Assembly: GCF_001905845.1 (NCBI RefSeq) | Contig: NZ_LIVZ01000021.1 | Location: 25,480 to 89,479, forward strand | Reading direction: 5' to 3' | DNA from: Streptomyces sp. TSRI0107 | Lineage (GTDB): Bacteria > Actinomycetota > Actinomycetes > Streptomycetales > Streptomycetaceae | DNA length: 64,000 nt | Shown here: piece by piece, positions 60,123-64,000 of the stretch | How positions within the stretch are numbered: position 1 is the first letter of the stretch | Layout of the letters: each line of letters starts with the position of its first letter | Translations under genes and position numbers: made by a program | The notes under the pieces: generated by a model | Told to the model about the DNA's origin: nothing | The model's database searches: none | The model's input: only the letters and a program-made list of their open reading frames with translations

Positions 60123-61283
60123 ATGAACGACCGTATGACGACCCCCTGGGGCGAGCTGGCGCTCACCCGTTTCCCCGAGGACCCGCGTGACCGCCTGCGG
60201 GCCTGGGACGCCTCCGACGCGTATCTGCTGCGGCACCTGGCGGACCGGGAGGTGCCGCTGACCGGCACGGTCGTGATCGCCGGCGACCGCTGGGGCGCGC
60301 TGGCGACGGCGCTGGCGGCGCACGCGCCGACGCAGATCACCGACTCCTTCCTCGCCCAAAAGGCGACCCGCGCGAACCTGGCGCGGGCCGGGGTGCGGCC
60401 GGGCACGGTGCGGCTGCTCACCACGCAGGACCCGCCGCCCGAGCGGATCGACGTGCTGCTGGTGCGGGTGCCGAAGAGCCTGGCGCTGCTGGAGGACCAG
60501 TTGCTGCGGCTGGCGCCCGCGCTGCACGCGGACACGGTGGTCGTCGGCACCGGAATGGTGAAGGAGATCCACACCTCGACGCTTCAGCTGTTCGAGCGGA
60601 TCATCGGGCCGACCCGTACCTCGCTCGCCGAGCAGAAGGCACGGCTGATCTTCGCCACGCCGGATCCGTCGTCGCCGCGGCCGGAGAACCCGTGGCCGTA
60701 CAGCTACACGCTGCCGGACGGCATCGGGCCCGCGTCCGGGCACACGGTCGTCAACCACGCGGGTGTGTTCTGCGCCGACCGGCTGGACATCGGCACCCGG
60801 TTCTTCCTGGGGCATCTGCCGCCGAGCCGCGGGGCCGAGCGGGTGGTGGACCTGGGCTGCGGCAACGGGGTGGTCGGTACGGCGGTGGCGCTGGCCAATC
60901 CGCAGGCCGAGGTGCTGTTCGTGGACGAGTCGTTCCAGGCGGTGGCGTCGGCCGAGGCGACGTACAAGGCGAACGGGGTGCCGGGGCACGCGGAGTTCCG
61001 GGTCGGGGACGGGCTGGCGGGGGTGGCGTCCGGCAGCGTGGACGTGGTGCTCAACAATCCGCCGTTCCACTCCCACCAGGCCACGACGGACGCCACGGCC
61101 TGGCGGATGTTCACCGGCGCCCGGCGGGTGCTGCGGCCGGGCGGTGAGCTGTGGGTGATCGGCAACCGGCACCTCGGGTACCACGTGAAGCTGCGTCGCC
61201 TGTTCGGCAACAGCGAGGTGGTGGCGAGCGACCGGAAGTTCGTGGTGCTGAAGGCGGTCAAGCGCCGCCAGGGGGTGTCGTGA
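60123..61283 (+). CDS. rlmG: 23S rRNA G1835-type N2-methyltransferase (RlmG/RsmC family)
   Basis: SAM-dependent methyltransferase of 386 residues. The N-terminal pseudo-methyltransferase half (WGELALTRFPEDPRDRLRAW) is followed by the catalytic half: SAM motif VVDLGCGNGVVGTAVALANP and the N-methylation motif VLNNPPFHSHQATTDATAWR. The two-domain layout is that of RlmG and RsmC; RlmG is favoured by length and by the N-terminal domain. It acts on rRNA in the cytoplasm. Its end overlaps the aldolase gene end by 26 bases. Confidence 0.85.
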   Translation: MNDRMTTPWGELALTRFPEDPRDRLRAWDASDAYLLRHLADREVPLTGTVVIAGDRWGALATALAAHAPTQITDSFLAQKATRANLARAGVRPGTVRLLTTQDPPPERIDVLLVRVPKSLALLEDQLLRLAPALHADTVVVGTGMVKEIHTSTLQLFERIIGPTRTSLAEQKARLIFATPDPSSPRPENPWPYSYTLPDGIGPASGHTVVNHAGVFCADRLDIGTRFFLGHLPPSRGAERVVDLGCGNGVVGTAVALANPQAEVLFVDESFQAVASAEATYKANGVPGHAEFRVGDGLAGVASGSVDVVLNNPPFHSHQATTDATAWRMFTGARRVLRPGGELWVIGNRHLGYHVKLRRLFGNSEVVASDRKFVVLKAVKRRQGVS

Positions 61284-62124
61284 GGACACGGATGATCCGC
61301 GTCACCGTCTCCGCCATCGCCTCCCGGCCCACCGTCAGGTAGCCGCGGGAGTCGACCGCCTCGGGGTGGGCGGCGAGATAGGTCCGGATCGCGGCGGTCA
61401 TGGCGATGTTGAGGGCCGTGCCCACGTTGACCTTGGTGATGCCGCCCGCCACCGCCTCGGTCAGCTCGTCGTCCGGCAGCCCTGAGGAGCCGTGCAGCAC
61501 GAGGGGTACGTCGAGGGCGCCGGCGAGGCGTTTGAGCAGGGCGTGGTCGAGGCGGGCGGTGCGGGTGGTCATGGCGTGGACGCTGCCGACGGCGACGGCG
61601 AGGGCGTCGACTCCGGTGTCCGCGACGAAGGCGCGGGCCTGCGCCGGATGCGTGCGCGCGCCGGGCGCGTGGGCGTCCAGCGGGGGCCGCCCGTCCTTGC
61701 CGCCGACCTCCCCCAACTCGGCCTCGATCCAGAGCCCTTGGGCATGCGCCCAGTCGGCTGCGGCACGGGTGGCGGCCAGGTTCTCGGCGTACGGCAGCCG
61801 GGCCGCGTCGTACATCACGGAGCTGAACCCGGCGTCCGGCGCCTGCCGCAGCAGGCTGTCGCTCTGCACGTGGTCGAGGTGCAGGGCGACGGGCACGGCG
61901 GCCCGTTCGGCGGCGGCGACGGCGGCGCGGGCCAGCGGCAGGAGCCGTCCGTAGCGGTACTTCACGGCGTTCTCGCTGACCTGGAGGACGACGGGCGAGC
62001 CCGCAGCCTCCGCGCCGGCGACGACGGCCTCGATGTGTTCCAGCGTGATGATGTTGAAGGCGGCCACGGCGGAGCGGGCCCCGGCGGCGCCGGTGACGAG
62101 CCCGCCGGTGGGGACGAGAGGCAC
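61258..62124 (-). CDS. Class II ketose-bisphosphate aldolase (GatY/KbaY-like)
   Basis: Zinc-dependent aldolase of 288 residues. FNIITLEHIEAVVAGAEAAG is the family start. VPVALHLDHVQSDSLLRQAP holds the first zinc His, and IEAELGEVGGKDGRPP is the metal/loop region. VLHGSSGLPDDELTEAVAGG and KVNVGTALNIAMTAA complete the site. It cleaves a ketose bisphosphate (tagatose or fructose) into two trioses. It is 22 bases downstream of the SIS gene in one operon, which points to amino-sugar or galactitol-type catabolism. Confidence 0.87.
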   Translation of the reverse strand: MPLVPTGGLVTGAAGARSAVAAFNIITLEHIEAVVAGAEAAGSPVVLQVSENAVKYRYGRLLPLARAAVAAAERAAVPVALHLDHVQSDSLLRQAPDAGFSSVMYDAARLPYAENLAATRAAADWAHAQGLWIEAELGEVGGKDGRPPLDAHAPGARTHPAQARAFVADTGVDALAVAVGSVHAMTTRTARLDHALLKRLAGALDVPLVLHGSSGLPDDELTEAVAGGITKVNVGTALNIAMTAAIRTYLAAHPEAVDSRGYLTVGREAMAETVTRIIRVLTTPPGGA

Positions 62125-62146
62125 GGTCTGTCCTTTCCGGCGCGGG

Positions 62147-63028
62147 TCAGGGCGCGAGGATCACCGAGCGGGTGAGGTGGCGGGGCCGGTCGGGGTCGAG
62201 GCCGCGGGCGGCGGCGACGGCGACCGCGAGGCGCTGGGCGCGGACCAGTTCGGCGAGCGGGTCGAGGGTGCCCGCGACCCACTGGGCGCCGGTGGCCCGT
62301 ACCTGTTCGGCGAGGCCGGGGGGTGCCTCGCCGAGCATCCAGGTGGCGGTGCCGTGCGTGGTGACGCTGATGGGACCGTGCCGGTACTCCATGGCCGGGT
62401 AGGACTCGGTCCAGGCGCGGGCGGCCTCGCGCATCTTCAGCGCGGCCTCGTCGGCCAGACCGACGGTCCAGCCCCGGCCGAGGAAGGTGAACTGGGTGCG
62501 GTCCGCCAGCCCTTCGGGCAGGTCCTCGGCGAGGGCGGTACGGGCGTCGGCGACGACGGCGTCGGTGTGCAGGCCCAGGTGGGCGCGGAGCAGGGTGAGC
62601 GCGGTGGTCGCGAAGCGGGTCTGCACGACGGAGCGTTCGTCGGCGTGGTCGAGCACGACGAGGTCGTCGGCGACCTCCATGACGGGGGTGCGGGGGTCGG
62701 CGGTGATCGCGGTGGTGCGCACCCGGCCGCGTGTCTTGCCGAGCAGTTCGAGCACTTCGGTGGTGGTGCCGGAGCGGGTGAGCGCCACCACGCGGTCATA
62801 CGGGCGGTCGTGCGGGAACTCCGAGGCGGCGTAGGCGTCCGTCTCGCCCTGCCCGGTGCTCTCGCGCAGCGCGGCGGCGGCCCGTGCCATGAAGTACGAG
62901 GTGCCGCACCCGACGACCGCGACCCGCTCCCCCGGTGCGGGCAGGGCGGCACGGTGTCCGGGGGCCTCCGCGGCGGCCCTGGTCCAGCACTCCGGCTGGG
63001 TGCGCAGCTCGTCCTCGACATGTGTCAT
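62147..63028 (-). CDS. SIS domain sugar isomerase/deaminase (AgaS/GlmS-like)
   Basis: Sugar-phosphate isomerase or deaminase of 293 residues with two SIS domains. Markers are VVGCGTSYFMARAAAALRES, VVALTRSGTTTEVLELLGKT, and TFLGRGWTVGLADEAALKMR. SYPAMEYRHGPIS is typical of AgaS and the GlmS isomerase half. There is no glutaminase domain. ATG 63028 after GGGAGGGG. It starts the operon with the aldolase, divergent from the DeoR regulator. Confidence 0.87.
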   Translation of the reverse strand: MTHVEDELRTQPECWTRAAAEAPGHRAALPAPGERVAVVGCGTSYFMARAAAALRESTGQGETDAYAASEFPHDRPYDRVVALTRSGTTTEVLELLGKTRGRVRTTAITADPRTPVMEVADDLVVLDHADERSVVQTRFATTALTLLRAHLGLHTDAVVADARTALAEDLPEGLADRTQFTFLGRGWTVGLADEAALKMREAARAWTESYPAMEYRHGPISVTTHGTATWMLGEAPPGLAEQVRATGAQWVAGTLDPLAELVRAQRLAVAVAAARGLDPDRPRHLTRSVILAP

Positions 63029-63057
63029 GCCGTAACCCCTCCCTGCGGTGATTGTTT

Positions 63058-63095
63058 TTGCAAGATAGCGCGAGTTTTCAAGCATCTTCAAGCAT
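63058..63095. promoter_or_regulatory. DeoR-type direct-repeat operator
   Basis: Two exact copies of TTCAAGCAT (63077-63085 and 63087-63095) ten bases apart, and a related TTGCAAGAT at 63058-63066. They lie between the divergent SIS/aldolase operon and the DeoR gene, as expected for DeoR/AgaR binding. Confidence 0.65.
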
Positions 63096-63152
63096 TCGAC
63101 GGAAGGCGGGGTGCGCTAGGGTCGCCGGGAGGACATGGAATGGAGGGTGCGG

Positions 63153-63932
63153 ATGTCACGCGACGCCCGCTGGAAGGCGCTGCTGGAACTGCTCGTCGAG
63201 CGCGGCCGGCTGGACGTCGAGGAGGCGGCCGCCGAGCTGGAGGTCTCGGCCGCGACGATCCGCCGGGACTTCGACCAGCTCGCCGAGCAGCAGATGCTCG
63301 TCCGCACCCGGGGCGGCGCGGTGGTGCACGGGGTGTCGTACGAGCTGCCGCTGCGCTACAAGACCGCCCGCCGCGCCTCCGAGAAGCAGCGCATCGCCAA
63401 GGCGGTGGCGGAGCTGATCGCGCCCGGCGAGGCGGTCGGGCTGACCGGGGGCACGACCACCACCGAGGTGGCCCGCGCGCTGGCCGTGCGCGGCGATCTC
63501 GGCTCCGGATCGCCCGCGCTCACCGTGGTCACCAACGCGCTCAACATCGCCAACGAGCTGGCCGTACGGCCCCAGTTCAAGATCGTGGTGACCGGCGGGG
63601 TGGCGCGGGCCCAGTCGTACGAGCTGATCGGGCCGCTCGCGGACGGCGTCCTGGCCCAGGTCACGCTGGACGTGGCGGTGCTGGGGGTCGTCGCCTTCGA
63701 CGCGGTGCACGGCGCCGCCGCGCACGACGAGGCGGAGGCCGCGATCAACCGGCTCCTGTGCGAGCGCGCCGAGCGGGTGGTGGTCGCCGCGGACTCCAGC
63801 AAGCTGGGGCGCCGGGCGTTCGCCCGGATCTGCGGCACGCGCGAGGTGGACACGCTGGTCACGGACACGGCGGCGGACGAGGCCACGGTCCGCCGGTTCG
63901 AGGACGCGGGGGTCCGGGTCGTCGCGGTGTGA
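63153..63932 (+). CDS. DeoR family regulator of the aldolase/SIS operon (AgaR-like)
   Basis: Repressor of 259 residues. Helix-turn-helix: ALLELLVERGRLDVEEAAAE, then VSAATIRRDFDQLAEQQMLV. The effector domain has VGLTGGTTTTEVARALAV, IVVTGGVARAQSYELIGP and VVVAADSSKLGRRAFARICG. ATG 63153 is preferred (GGAGGGTGCGG upstream); ATG 63135 is in frame. Divergent gene order and the repeats at 63058-63095 suggest it represses the SIS-aldolase genes until a sugar phosphate binds. Confidence 0.9.
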   Translation: MSRDARWKALLELLVERGRLDVEEAAAELEVSAATIRRDFDQLAEQQMLVRTRGGAVVHGVSYELPLRYKTARRASEKQRIAKAVAELIAPGEAVGLTGGTTTTEVARALAVRGDLGSGSPALTVVTNALNIANELAVRPQFKIVVTGGVARAQSYELIGPLADGVLAQVTLDVAVLGVVAFDAVHGAAAHDEAEAAINRLLCERAERVVVAADSSKLGRRAFARICGTREVDTLVTDTAADEATVRRFEDAGVRVVAV

Positions 63933-63947
63933 CCGCCCGCGGAAACC

Positions 63948-64000
63948 TAGGGCGTGTCCGCAAAGTGGTTGGCGCGTTGGTCTGTTCGTGGTGCGTCGTC
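63948..64000 (+). mobile_element. Left end of an IS5-type insertion sequence (cut by the window edge)
   Basis: CTAG (63948-63951), a preferred IS5-family target, is followed by GGGCGTGTCCGCAAAGTGG, which looks like a Streptomyces IS terminal repeat. Just before the edge, GTGGTGCGTCGTC would read VVRR, matching the start of IS5-type transposases (MVRRHELTD). Most of the element lies outside the window. Confidence 0.55.

Noticed and set aside
1..64000. CRISPR arrays, rRNA or tRNA genes, riboswitches
   Set aside because: I searched by eye for regularly spaced palindromic repeats, rRNA cores, tRNA arms and known riboswitch cores and saw none. The repeat fields lack unique spacers of constant length.

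Overview
The window is high-GC actinobacterial DNA, almost certainly a Streptomyces chromosome. Gene density is high, GTG starts are frequent, ribosome sites are GGAGG-like, and the families are typical: DUF6879 with an XRE-DUF5753 partner, a bacterial PH-domain membrane protein, TerD, a beta-helix/CbxX ATPase, DUF1272 and DUF4865. Both ends cut through features: an NCS2 permease at base 1 and an apparent IS5-type insertion sequence at the right edge.

Left part (1-12.6 kb). An NCS2 purine permease and a LacI regulator are divergent, with a doubled palindromic operator in front of the permease. An 8.7-kb islet follows: SGNH hydrolase, Lrp regulator, RBBP9-like hydrolase, a dienelactone-hydrolase-like protein, cydAB, a dead lasso-peptide cyclase and scraps of IS630- and IS5-type transposases. 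Two 75-bp copies of the start of an MHS transporter gene bound it. The intact transporter stands at 11.2 kb.

Core-like part (12.6-39 kb). PucR-type regulator and hydroxybutyrate dehydrogenase; Nudix; lnt; an O-antigen-ligase-like membrane protein; a GC-rich repeat field (19.0-19.85 kb); PH-domain protein; Asp/Glu racemase; HpnB-like glycosyltransferase; two-domain TerD protein; MOSC protein; beta-helix/AAA ATPase; a large membrane hydrolase; DeoR; SRPBCC; Cds1-like PLP enzyme; an RsbW-like kinase; a second, ~14-bp-period repeat field (35.4-36.2 kb); a barstar-like pseudogene; VOC protein; TetR.

Integrated element (39,080-54,075; 14,995 bp). A serine-integrase element sits inside a DUF4865 gene and splits it after codon 6, counting from the internal ATG. 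Shared CCTT cores mark attL and attR. Rejoining the ends gives an attP with perfect 14-bp inverted arms centred on TT, and an uninterrupted DUF4865 reading frame. Cargo: integrase, a ribbon-helix-helix protein with three palindromic operators, a PrimPol, a 43-residue terminase-small-subunit-like protein, several small Cys-pair proteins, a 1,479-residue tape measure protein with an M23 peptidase, and an XRE/DUF6879 regulatory trio. No capsid, portal or large terminase is recognisable, so it is either a phage satellite or a prophage with an internal deletion.

Right part (54.6-64 kb). DUF1272; a TetR with matching promoter sites before itself and an MFS-SDR pair; ROK regulator; AlkB-like dioxygenase; RlmG-like methyltransferase; then a sugar-phosphate module (class II aldolase and SIS isomerase, divergent from a DeoR regulator), and the left end of an insertion sequence.
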